Positions 21,401 to 33,400 of a stretch of 39,477 nucleotides of DNA are shown piece after piece. Below the pieces are notes generated by a model. That model worked only from the letters and a program-made list of their open reading frames with translations, ran no database searches and was not told the origin of the DNA. This stretch comes from Ophiothrix spiculata (Eukaryota; Echinodermata; Ophiuroidea; Amphilepidida; Ophiotrichidae). Position numbers and translations under genes: made by a program. The stretch lies in assembly GCA_000969725.1 (NCBI GenBank), contig JXSR01S032068.1; one strand, given 5' to 3'. How positions within the stretch are numbered: position 1 is the first letter of the stretch; each line of letters opens with the position of its first letter.

Positions 21401-24400
21401 GACTCTGATACGAAATTAAAAAAAAAAAAAAAGAAAATTCATGACCTTGATCCAATAACTTTCTCAGAGATTGAATCATTTTGTATTATTTTGTCAATGA
21501 AACTTACTGGTTTTGATTTTAAACTTTTCAACATTGAATGTAATTCCTTTATCTGCCGTTCCTTTTCCTTTACTGTTTTTTCAATTTCTTTATTTTTCTG
21601 AAAAAAAGGCAGATAGAAATTAAAAATAATTAAAAATTGCATATAGTGTGCTTACAGAATATTGCATAAACATAGCAACTCAACTTTGTAAGTCATAAGC
21701 CAACATTGCTAATTACATATTACCATATTCCATTGTTCCTACTTGGACATCCCTTAAAGTTCCACTTCTTCTTAGCATGTCCACATAACATCAAATGTGC
21801 TTCAGCCAATGTTTGATGCATTTTTGGGCATTTTCATTATAGACAGCAAGGTCGTCAGCTGTGCAAACTTGCTCCAATACAGGACACTGGAGATGTTGCA
21901 TGGTTTGTGGTACAGTCCTACAATTGCAGGCAACATCACTGCCTGAATCCAAATATCTTGATGCATTTGAGGCACTTCAATTCTGTCCACTTGGTGTCAG
22001 CTCCAGGTGGGAGCTCTTCCTGAGTCTTCAGAGGCACAGGTGTTACTGTTGTGAGGTTTTAAATTCTTTTCTCCCACATTCTAATTCTTGTGTCACCTGG
22101 TGATGTTACAAGAGGCTCGACACTGCTCAGAAAGATGTTCCTTAATTTATTAAGCGCTGGTATGCTTCATGATTATTACAGTAGAGTAGGTGGGTGGGTT
22201 ACATTCGGCCCGTTGCAATCTGGTGGCAGCGTTGGGATCTAGGGTTTCTTAACGCCTAGGCGGACCCACCATTGGATTGAGTGCCGAGATTAGAGTTATT
22301 GATGTTGTGATAAAGACACAAGGACGTGTCTAGTGTGAGGGAGGGAGTAATGTCACGATTGTATAGGTTCGTTCAGTGTATACACCTGACGGGGAAGTCC
22401 TCTTTTGGTCTATGCGCTGCGAACTCGCTTTGGGTGCGGGAGGTCCAGGGTTCGAGTCCCGGCTGGGTCATATGGAAATTTCGGAATTTATTAAGCGCTG
22501 GTATGCTTCGTGATTATTACAGTAGAGTAAGTGGGTGGGTTACGTTCGGCCTGTTACAATACACACCTTAAGGACACACACCACTAAATAATTCCATCAG
22601 CTAGGATAGACAGCATGTGAAATTATGCCTGTTTTGTTGCACTCTCTAAATCAGTCTTCAAAACATGGTTCGAATTGTGTGTTTTGGAATAATATCATCA
22701 TGATCGTGTTTTTTGGTTCATTACAAACCAGAGTGGCTAAAAATCACCCTGATTTTGTTGTATCTGTTAAGCTTGAACCAATGAATCGTATCGGCAATTG
22801 TATCAGGCCGATATTACACCCTATGGGCAAAACATCGTATCGGTAAAATCACCTGTCTTTGCCGATGAACTTTACCAACGTTTAAATGGTCCGCTAAACT
22901 TGTCTACTTAGAATCATAAAATGCCGCATAAATACAGGATATACAATAATCTGACATTTCTGACGTATATTCAATGGTGAAAAAAACTTAAGGTCACGTA
23001 GTCACTTCGTGAACTTTTTTATTGTGCAAACTAAACACTCCTTTGTACTTGGAAAAGTGTCATCAATCCAGGCCAACACGCACGGTAAGGTTTCACTCGG
23101 CATTATAATAATTTATGCATGACGTACATGTATTATCGGGAATCCCGGGGAAATCCCTAACACAGCGCATGCTCTTTGCCCATACCACGAGATCTGTGCA
23201 ATGCATTATGGGTAAAAAAAACATTGAAATTATTTCTAGAAACTAAGTCTTATATTTCTATAAAACTTGCTCAAAAAGAAAATTTGTAGAAAACTATGAA
23301 ATTGCTGGGATTGATTAATCTTAATTATAATTAAGTGTGTTAATTTTAACAAGTTTAGGCGATTTTATTACCAATAGATTTTTCTTCCTCACAAAAAAAA
23401 AAAATGATTAATTTTCAAACACACATAAAAATGGCGCCGACCATGATAGCATAAGTCTCAAGTGAGCAATTTTTGATGCACAAAATAGCATGATTTTAGG
23501 GTCAAATTTTCATAATTTAACAAAAATGAGGGGGGCACATCCCCCTCAGACTCCACTACCGGCACTCAACATTTCCTCGCGACAACCAATGCACTTAAAC
23601 ATCAGTATCGGCAAAATGACAGATATAAAACATCGGCTATCGTATCGGAAAAGAAATGGAGCCATATCGGTTCAAGCTTAGTAGCTATCAAAATTTTTGG
23701 CATATTTTAAGTGTGTAGAGAAACGGGTAAGCCGGATTTGATATACACTGTTCAAAAGCCTGTCGTAACTTTCTGGGAGCCTAGCAAAAAATTATCAAGG
23801 TTACCATATAATTTTTTTGAACTTGTAGGCGCACCAAGAACATGATGTTCAGATAAAACCATAAATTGAAACAACCAGTTGCTTATGGCCGAGAATTCCA
23901 CCTTGATCTGGAAGCTGTTTTGTACAGGGTTGAATACAGATTTATTTAGTGGTGTGTGCTCTTAAGCCTATCAATCTGTTCTCTAACAGAACTCACCTTG
24001 CGTAATTCTTTCATCTGTAACTCATATTTCTGTCCTACTTGATCGCCACCTTCCCTTTCTATCCTCAACGATGTATGTGCTTCTTCCAGACGCTCCTTCA
24101 ACCTGTCAATCTGCTCCCTATAGTCGTCTTTCTGTTGACGCACCTTCTCTTTCCACCTCTTTTCAGTTGCTTTTAACTCTTCTCCAGCTAAAGCTTTGAC
24201 GGAAGATACCTGAAAAAGTCAAAGATAAAAGGACTTGAACAATTGACTCTTAACGTGAGAAAATATAATCTTTTATTTGTAGAACTGATATTCATTCTTT
24301 ACATTTAATAAAAACATCAGTAAAGAAAAATATCTTTATAAAACATTTTTAACAAGTTACATAATCTCAAATGTTGTATTAAACAGGTGTGTGAGAGCCA

Positions 24401-27400
24401 GGTGATAAAAAAAGCTGAAAAGAGCTGAAAATAGTGACAAAATGCTCAAAACAGCTAGCTAAAAATAAAAAAAAGCTGAAATTATGACTCTTTTGAAGGC
24501 ATAAAAAGGCTGAAATCAGCTTAAAAGCTGAACTCTCACACCCCTGATTAAATATCAGAAAAGCTCAAATCCACCTGTGGTTTAAAAATATATCTTTTAC
24601 TGATTAGTCCGTTAAACCAGGATAACAGCTGAATGTATAATAGCAAGCTGCTGGTGAATAAAAACTGTTGGTATTTACATACAACATAAATTCTGGGTGT
24701 TGTGATATTTACACGATTAAAAATATAGAGTGGTTTTCAATGGAATGACAGGCTTGCCAACATTAGAAAGTCCAAAAGCCTACTCACTTCACAGACTCGA
24801 CCCAAATCAGGTGGGCGAAGCCACCTGGAAGATCCTGAATTTTAAGGTGTTTATGAGCCAATTTTTAACAAAATGCTAATAAAGTTACAACATCAAGCTC
24901 GTGTGGTCTATCGGAACAGAACAGGACTCATAATCAGTAGGTCGTGTGTTCGAGCCCCGTTAGAGCCAACGAGTTATGCCCTTAGGCAAGGCATTTAGTC
25001 TCCATTGCTTCGTTGACACCCGAGCGTTATATGGGTAATTACTAGAAATATAGTCGAGTAGCTCCGTCTAGTGGTATATTGATACCAAGGATATTGTAAA
25101 AGGCAGCTGACCGTATTCTATTGGTAATGTAATAATTGAATACGCCAGAATATGAACATCCCAACTCCAATAGCTCCCTTCTGTTAATTATATTTATTAA
25201 ATATGAAGGCATACAAATTTATGAAAATGCTTTCACATCACTAAAATAGCAGTTCATGAGTCTTCTTTTTGAAGTTGGCACTATACTGGATGATGATGAT
25301 AGCATTTCCATGTCAATATCCTAATCATATTGTCACATTTGACCTTGTTGTTGACTTGTTTAGACATAGTTAGATAATTGTTATAGTACATTGTTGCTAT
25401 ATTTAAACAGCCATTATAAGAACATCCCAACTCCACAAGCTCCCCTCTGCAACTATATGCTAGGAAAATTATCTAACAATGTCTAACAAAGTCAACTACA
25501 AGGTCAAATGTGACACTATGATTGGGATAAAGACATGGAAATGCTTTCTAGTGATTTAAAAGCATTTTCAGAGATTTATATGCATTTATATTTTACATAA
25601 CTTAACAGAAGGCAGCTCATGGAGTTGGGATGTTCTTATTCTAGCGTATTCAATTGTCATAAGCGCTTTGACCCAATGTTCAATCTGAAAAGGCGCTATA
25701 TAAGTGGGATTTTAATTATTATATTAATTATCAATCATGCATGTGCGCACGAAGCATGCGTGGTGAGGGACTGCCTGTTCAGGGGCCCCTTAAGGGCTCT
25801 AGTGGGGTTCAGGGGCATTGCCTTGGTGGGGGTTGAGGGGCAAAGCTCCAACCACCAGCCAGAGAGCTTCTACACATCTACCACCACAGGAAAGGCCCTT
25901 TCAGTAGGCAATATGTAAAATAACAGTAAAATGTTGTACTCGGGGAGGGGGGGGGGGGGGTAAAAATAAACATTACGTAGTTGCAACTAAATTTTTGAAT
26001 ACATTTTTGAGGGGGGGGGGTATAAGTGAGTCCAAAAATAAGTAAAGGTTTGACATTATGACCCCCCCTGCAAGGGCCCCAAGTCCTGCTCATACGGACC
26101 AGCTCCACTCTACTCCTGGGAGTCCCTTTTTAAAAGTTTTGTATAATTGTTAAGGAGCAAAAACACATTACTTAAATTTATAAATTTATTTAAAAAGTTG
26201 TACGGTTTAGCAGAAAAAAGTCTTTTTGTTTCCGATATTACTATACATTTGTACACAAAAGTACATTTTAAATAAACAGGATGACATCCTGTTGTCCCCA
26301 ATGTCATAGCACTGACAAATCCCACCAGAGGTGGGTGAAACATATATCAAAATGTTAAGAATATCTTTGGCTATTGATTGGGCTATCATACTTTTGTGCC
26401 CAATGCATTCCAGACACCATCACTTTAAGCAGTGTTTTAGGGTTACAGTTTTACACACCTCAGCACGGCACTGTACATATTGGTATGGGACGATCGCATC
26501 CAACTGGTAAATTTGTTCTGTGTGTTATTGGGCAGACAGCAAAATACCTAAATCGTGACTTGACGGAAATTTTGGAAAACCTTGTGCATGCATTTGTTAC
26601 ACCACGTTTAGACTATTGCAACTGTTAATTAAACAGTTTCCCTGATAGACTGATTACAAAGATGAAACAGATCCAAAACTTAGTTGCCAGACTTGTAACA
26701 GGTGCAAAGTATCATCATTACGTCAGCCACATCCTCAAAAAAATTCAATGGATTCTGATGAAGACAGGCATCACTTTCAAATTTCTCCTAATTGTTAACA
26801 AATCCCTCAATAACATTCTTGCTCCTAGCTACCTTACTGAACAACCATATATCGACCCTCTAAGCTCCCTATGTTAAGTACTGCCAGAGATTTCCACCTC
26901 TGGGGTAAGCCATGGTTATCAACCTTTGGCTGACATAAAGTATCTTAACCTTTTTGTGTGATACACAAAAAAGTTATTATTAATTGAACATTTTCAGTCC
27001 TCTTTTCCTCCGATTATCTTGTTTTGTTAGTGCAGATTTGTATACTAATTTCATCTTTAGTTCTACATTTTTTATCTTTATGTTATTTTTATTATTCTGA
27101 CCTCTTTGACAAGCTGTTTCTTGATTTTGTCATTTTCTTTCTGCTGCTTCCTGATGGTGTCCTTGTATTCAGCTAACTCATCTTCATCCTGTAATCTGCC
27201 AAGGTTGGACTGTTTACCTACACAAGAAAATATAAAATACTGTATAAATGACCACAAGACCCTATTCTTTTATATTTACAAAGATACAACCATGCAACTT
27301 ACAGCAAGTTGTACTAAAACTTCTATATAATCCATGTTGGCCTATGTTTTTTACCGGAACTACCTACCAATACACCATATCTTCTTTTTTGCCATGGCTT

Positions 27401-30400
27401 TGACATCCTTTAGTATCGATACTTCAATTCTGCATATTGACATGACAAAAGTTTTGCAAATATTGCAACAATTGATACTTCTGACAATCGATTATAGTAC
27501 TTAAACTTAATATACTAGGCCGGTGCTAAGGTACATCACATATATATACAGGGTGTCCCAATAAACATTGTGCATGGAAACGGCACTAATTTTCTCAGAA
27601 GTTAGGCACACCAGTAACCTCAATGTTATATATTCCAAAGATCATAGTTTTATTCATCATCGTTGAAAATTTCAAGAAAATCTATTGATGCAAACCAGAG
27701 ATATAATAGATTTTGTCTGCTTGTACCATTTTCCTTCTGCACAATGGGATTCCTATGGTTAAGCATGTTCTCAAAGGGTCTTTGCAACATTGACGGTTGA
27801 ATAGTTTAGAATGACAAAGTCACAACATACGTTTCGGCAATATTCTTTACAAGGTAATCATATGAAGCCACTTTGGATATGATCCTTTTTTCTTTATCTA
27901 CTTTTTCTTTGTCATTTTCTCTATATTATATATGATTTTATCTATTCGAAAAAGTACACAAAGACTAAAAATATTGGCAAAATTACTCAATGCATCCTAT
28001 ATATTGTTTACATGCTAAGGGGAAGCTGGTTTCTTTTTCTTCTTTTGGAAACTGAAAACTCGATCTACCAAAGTAAATAATATTTTTTATATAAAACAAA
28101 CAAACTAACAAAACAGAGAGTTGTCTTAGTTCCTATTTCAGATCAAAAGCAGTGAGTCCATCACAGGGTTAGTATTAATGGCAATTGTTCAGAAAAGAAA
28201 GACCTTTACGAAATCTTTAAATTAAAAATCTTTGAATGAATCTGGCTGCTCGCATTGTTTTAAAGATTCTAACATCACCCAAATAATGTTGTGTCTTAAT
28301 ATTGAACAATAAAAATATACCGTATATCAATCACATGATATTTGCGTTATTAGTGTTTTAATAGTTACGTTCCTTAAGATTTTTGTTATTTACAGTTGTT
28401 GTATTCTGAGAGTTCTTTAAAGTCATGTTAGTGTTCGTTTTTCACTTGTTCATTTTAATGTTTTTCTGGTCATTAACATGCTGCACATCCGTCAATATGT
28501 CTCCATTGGCTGTTGATTATCTTTGACCCTAACAGCATTAGAAATCTTTTATAGTAAATTTCTCAAGTGCCGATTTCACATAAGACCCCTTTTTCATGCC
28601 CTCTGATTACAGGCTTAACCACAGGAATCGCATTGTGCAGAAGGAAAATGATACAAGCTAACAAAATCAACAATATCTCTAGTTTGCCTTGATGGATTTT
28701 CTTGATATTTTTAGCGTTGATGGACAAAACTAAGGGCTTTAGAATGTATAATTTTGAGGTCGCTGGTGTGCCTAACTTCTGAGAAAATCAGGTCCGTTTC
28801 CATGCACAATGTTTATTGGGACACCCTGTATATATGTGCAAACTGTGCAAGAAAATATTGTCAAGCATAAGATGAATGCCATAGCACACTTTGAGGACAG
28901 GCTTTAGCCTTAGAATATTTGTTTTTTATGATGTTAAAAATAAATTGCTTGTGTTGATATGTTGTTCGTAGCCTGAATATTTTTAAATGGTACACAAGTA
29001 GTCATGTCCGATAGTTGGAGTTCTACAAATATTTTCATATATTTTGCAAATATTTCCCTTCCAGCTGACGGAATCTTAGTTTTCAATTAGGATTCACTCC
29101 CAACCCTGATTTCCTATTCATAAGTAATGTCCTACATACCATATTTTGTTTGCAGATCTTCAAGTGCATTCTGGGATGTTGAATACTTCTGGTTCATTTC
29201 CTTGAGTTCTTTCATGAACATATTCTGCATTTTTTCCATGTCAGACTGTGGAAAGACAATAAATACATAGCAAGTTAAGAATAGATCAACTTGTACAGGG
29301 TTTCATTACAAGACTGCCTATATTTTGGGCATTTAATTGAAACAGTTGGAGTTTCACCTGTTGACATCACAAGATGTATGACATCACTTTTGTCTACAAC
29401 TGGCCTTTCAAGTAATTTGATCAGAGCCAAAGTGACTGTAATACTGGCTGAGGACGTGGCTCATATCTTGGAAGTGCTTTCAGGTTTAAACAATAAATAC
29501 AACTGTTAATACTCACAAAATGTAAGAAATGAAACCTATATTTTTGAAAAGACATGAAACTTGATTTCAAGGTAGATATAAAAAAAAAAAAAAAATATTT
29601 TTTATTTTTTTTCAGTATGCTGTCAGGTAAGCAATAAATACAACCTTTAATACTCACAAAATGCCAGACATGAAGCCTACATTTTTTAAAGCAATATTTT
29701 GCTTTGAGTATCAGTTTAAATTCATCAACATGAAACTTTACTTCAAGGCAGATACACAAGGATCATTTTTCGTTAGCTTCCAAGCATTCTCTTGGCAAAG
29801 TCAAGCGTGACCAAGACATTTCATCACCTGCTTGTCACTTTATTACATATACGCATTCCACATGACCACTCAACTTGAGCGGTGAAGTGACCTTGACCCA
29901 GGCGTTGTCAAATCAAATTTGACCTAAAAATCACATTTTTCGACCCATTTGTGTTGTTGCCCCCTACCCGTACGTGAGGGGGTTGATCCCATTCGGTGCT
30001 CAATTTTACACTTAACTAGATTACCTATCAGATCTGGCCAAAAGCAACATAAGTTTCTAGATAGTTTTCTTAGAAACGCCTTGTGAGATATGGCTGAATA
30101 AAGTGTTTCTGCGGAAATACTTTAAACCGCTAGTGTATAAACAAAAATGGCAATACACTTGTCTGATGAATGTCATATTCCTTCAAGTCTATCGCTCACC
30201 TTTTGCATGTTCAGCTGCTCATGTTTCCATCTCTCTATCTGTTGCCTGGAATCTTCTTCATGTCTGGAGAACTCTGTCTTACTTTGTGCAAGCTGTCATG
30301 GCAAAACAAAACAAGCATGCCCATTAGACATCAATATAAATTTGTGTATAGAATACAAGAATTTCGTAAATGATATTTGTTTCAAAGGAGGAAGTTATCC

Positions 30401-33400
30401 ACATGAAACAATATAAATCTTGCTTCTACCTTTTCCTTAATTCCAAAGCATTTAGGAAATGTCAAAAGTAATTGGCTAGTTCCCCTGGGATTCAAACCCC
30501 AACCTCAATTTTGAAACCTGGGGCCCGATTTCACTGACATTTAGCGATGGTCGCTAACCCCGTTTTGATCGCTAACTCCAAAAATGATTGCTAAATAGCG
30601 GGTATTTTTAATAATTTAGCGATCATTTTTGGAGTTAGCGATCAAAACAGAGTTAGCTTCCATCGCTAAATGTTAGGAAATCGGCCCCTGGTCCAATACC
30701 TAGTTATGACAAACCACCAAATGGGACCTACTTTAGCAGTAATTTTATGTTAATACATGTATTTCCACTCCATGATTAATAATGACCAATTTCTTCATTT
30801 TCACCCAGATTAAAATTGGTTGGAAAGAGACGGATTAAGGTTAAGCATTTAGGATGTTATGCATATCATTATTATTTACAATGCAAAAAGTCCATATATA
30901 ATAGTCTAGTATCGATTAAAGCAAGCACCAATGCAACCCTTATTATATGTAGCATTTTAGGTTAAACAGATATAAATAAAGCAAGATATACTGCACTGAT
31001 CACCTTTCCATAAGTCATGTCTTCATCCATAACCCTCATGTATTATACTCAGTTTAAAAACAATTCAGGATGGACCATGCATCCCTTTCTGACAAGTGCT
31101 GTGAATGCTAGACTATGTGCACACATTTCAGAAATTATTTTCATTATGGTCATGACTCGTTATTTAAAAAAAACACCAAAAGCAGCCATTTCAAATAGTG
31201 TCCCTGATTCAGACCAAATCCCAGTGAACCCTGCACATTTCTTGAGAAGTTGCCCCCTTGTGAACTAGCAAAATGTTTTCAAGAAAGTTGGCCCCAAGTT
31301 CTAGTCTCCTTAACCAAAATAGCTTTGTAATTGTGTACATCAGTGTGCTAAACTAGATCGGACTGAAAAATCAAGCTTCCAGATGTAATACAGTGGACTT
31401 GTACAAATTATAAAAAATGCTGCCCCTGTATCCCTGGATTAGTTTACAATACCAAAAAGAGAAATTGAATACAGAAAAGCAACATTCACCCAAGCCCATG
31501 CTTTCTCGGCTCACTGAGGCCAAAGGAAGTATACTACCTTACAATGACTATAATTACTATTAAGTCAACATTGGACATGCTTTTGCTTGGGTAGGGCACC
31601 ATGGACTTGGGTCAGTGTTGCCTTCTAGTATTTAATTGTCTACTCAAAGTACCAACCATTCAGAAATTAATTCTGTCAGACGCATGTCTCCTCAACTGCA
31701 TGTAACACAATACTAGCAAAATTGCTAAAAATCAATCAACAATATTCTAAGTTAATTGTCTTAAATATGGAGGAAATAAAATTACGCAAAAAATTACAAT
31801 TCATGTTATGTCTATGCCATATGAAAATGGGCCAATATTGGTGCGTGGCAAGTCTCATTTCAACCAGTTGTATAAGTCACTGGACTTCTCTATTATATGC
31901 ATTCAATTGTCAAGAATGTGGATCAAACAAAGACCTCTGGACAGCTTAGATAGTTCTTTCTTTACTGGAAGGTATTATGACAATTTGCGCCATGATCATT
32001 GTGATCTTATCAGATTTTAATAGATAATGGAAGTCAGTCAAATAAGATCAAGTCGATCATGGAAGCCGATCATGGTAATCGTTATAAATTTTTTCTATAT
32101 CAATATGATTTACCATAATTGACATCCTACGAAGATCAAAAAGATTACCCATCATTACTCTACGATAACAAACTGCCGGAACAGAGCTAAATAATCGAGG
32201 GTCGAGAGCCAGAGGGCCGTATCTGCAGGAAGAAAAAAGAACCACAAGGTCGTGTTTACACCTTTGTTGCACATGTAAATACAGCCTTTTGCCTTTTTTT
32301 CTTTCTGCAGATACAGCCTTCTTGCTTTCAACCCTCGATATTTCTTTCAAGGTGTGAATCATGAGAGTGGGAATGCCGCAAAATTTGGCCATTATTGAAT
32401 TTTAAAAGTTACAATTATTCCTCAGGTGGATTAAACTTCAAAGTTCGACTACTTGTTACCTTTTCTGCTTGCCGTATCTCATTCTTCAATCCCCTCCTCT
32501 CATCCTCAAACTGGGACTCCATCAGGTTCACCTTATCTCTCATGCTTTCAATCTCTTTCTCCAACCTTTCATTTTCTTTCCTAGCCTCCACATCTTCAAT
32601 CTGTGTCATGAACTCTGCATGTTTGCGCTGGAGATGAGACTGTAGATAGGTTGCATGGATGAATGCTTTGTCACAATAAGGGCACTGCAAGAATAGAAAC
32701 AAAATGCAAGGGTTAATGGATGATAGCTTTGGCATCTGTTATTTGCGACCCTGGTGTGATGTGACAACTCCTGCCAACAATAGCCTTTAAATTGATCAAC
32801 TTTGAAATTAGAAAAATCAATTGTTTTTGCGGGCTTTGGGCACTGGAGGCCCCCTGCCCCATTTTCGGCTTTGTTTAGTAGGTCCAAATTAGGAAGGTGT
32901 CAGTGTCCATTGTTTGTCCTATTGGGGTTAATTGCCCGTTTGATCGACCATATGTGAAATGTTGGCAGTTGAGCGGTCTACGTACCCCGGTATTCAATCG
33001 CCTTGTGACGGCTTGTCCCTTAAACTGTCATTCCTTTCCGCATTAAATTTGCCACGCCTCCCCCTTTCCTCGCGCTCACACCACAATTTCAGCTGGACGA
33101 GTTTGGGTTCACATCTCAAAAATCCCACCCACCCTTCCTCATTTATTTGTGTGTGCTGATGGGGAGCGGTGTTGCCTTGTCGTGGCAGCTTGGGTTACTT
33201 TCCCAAGTCCGCATCCTTTTTCCTCCCTTTTCAAAATTCCCAGGTTTTATGGGGACAATTGTGAACAACAATCCTGCAACTGTCATCGTACATATCAATC
33301 TGTTTGTGTTCTTTCGTTTGTACTTCACAGTTTATTAAGTAAAGTACCATGATAGCTGACCCCAGCCTCGCTGATCTGATTTTCACTCATCGGTCATTGC

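Larger units (their letters stand above)
18898..21507. other. DZIP1: DZIP1 intron 9
   Basis: A 2610-bp phase-0 intron with the long-TIR element at 19319-20327 and a repeat copy at 21022-21330. A poly-A run lies near 21418-21432. Confidence 0.8.
22144..22558 (+). mobile_element. miniature LTR retroelement (TRIM-like), 5' truncated
   Basis: The order is a 74-bp piece of the 5' LTR (22144-22217), a primer binding site (22221-22238), about 95 bp without coding, a polypurine tract (22335-22350) and a full 208-bp 3' LTR (22351-22558). The two LTR segments differ at 5 of 74 positions. There is no gag or pol, so the element could only move using proteins from others. If the 5' LTR were full length, the whole would be about 550 bp, typical of TRIMs. 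Confidence 0.75.
21598..23996. other. DZIP1: DZIP1 intron 8
   Basis: A 2399-bp phase-0 intron. In order it holds a LINE 3' remnant (21790-22130), a miniature LTR element (22144-22558) and a TIR element (22567-23966) whose right end touches a relic of exon 8. Confidence 0.8.
24210..27101. other. DZIP1: DZIP1 intron 7
   Basis: A 2892-bp phase-0 intron with a small MITE (24384-24546), a SINE split by a foldback element (24896-25735), G-runs at 25939-26021 and a LINE relic (26500-26910). A GC-rich stretch at 25765-25880 is unexplained. Confidence 0.8.
30293..32459. other. DZIP1: DZIP1 intron 4
   Basis: A 2167-bp phase-0 intron with a SINE interrupted by a palindromic MITE (30470-30725) and a hairpin element at 32197-32336. 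No exon was recognised in 30726-32196. Confidence 0.75.

Noticed and set aside
22399-22472. Functional tRNA-Pro gene
   Set aside because: The anticodon and T arms are good, but the acceptor stem does not pair and the sequence lies inside an LTR.
32057-32392. 111-codon minus-strand ORF as an extra exon in intron 4
   Set aside because: It overlaps a hairpin repeat, exons 4 and 5 already join in frame, and the peptide has no family match.
33143-33352. Overlapping ORFs on both strands in intron 3
   Set aside because: The translations resemble the conceptual peptides that tRNA-derived repeats produce; there is no real coding signal.
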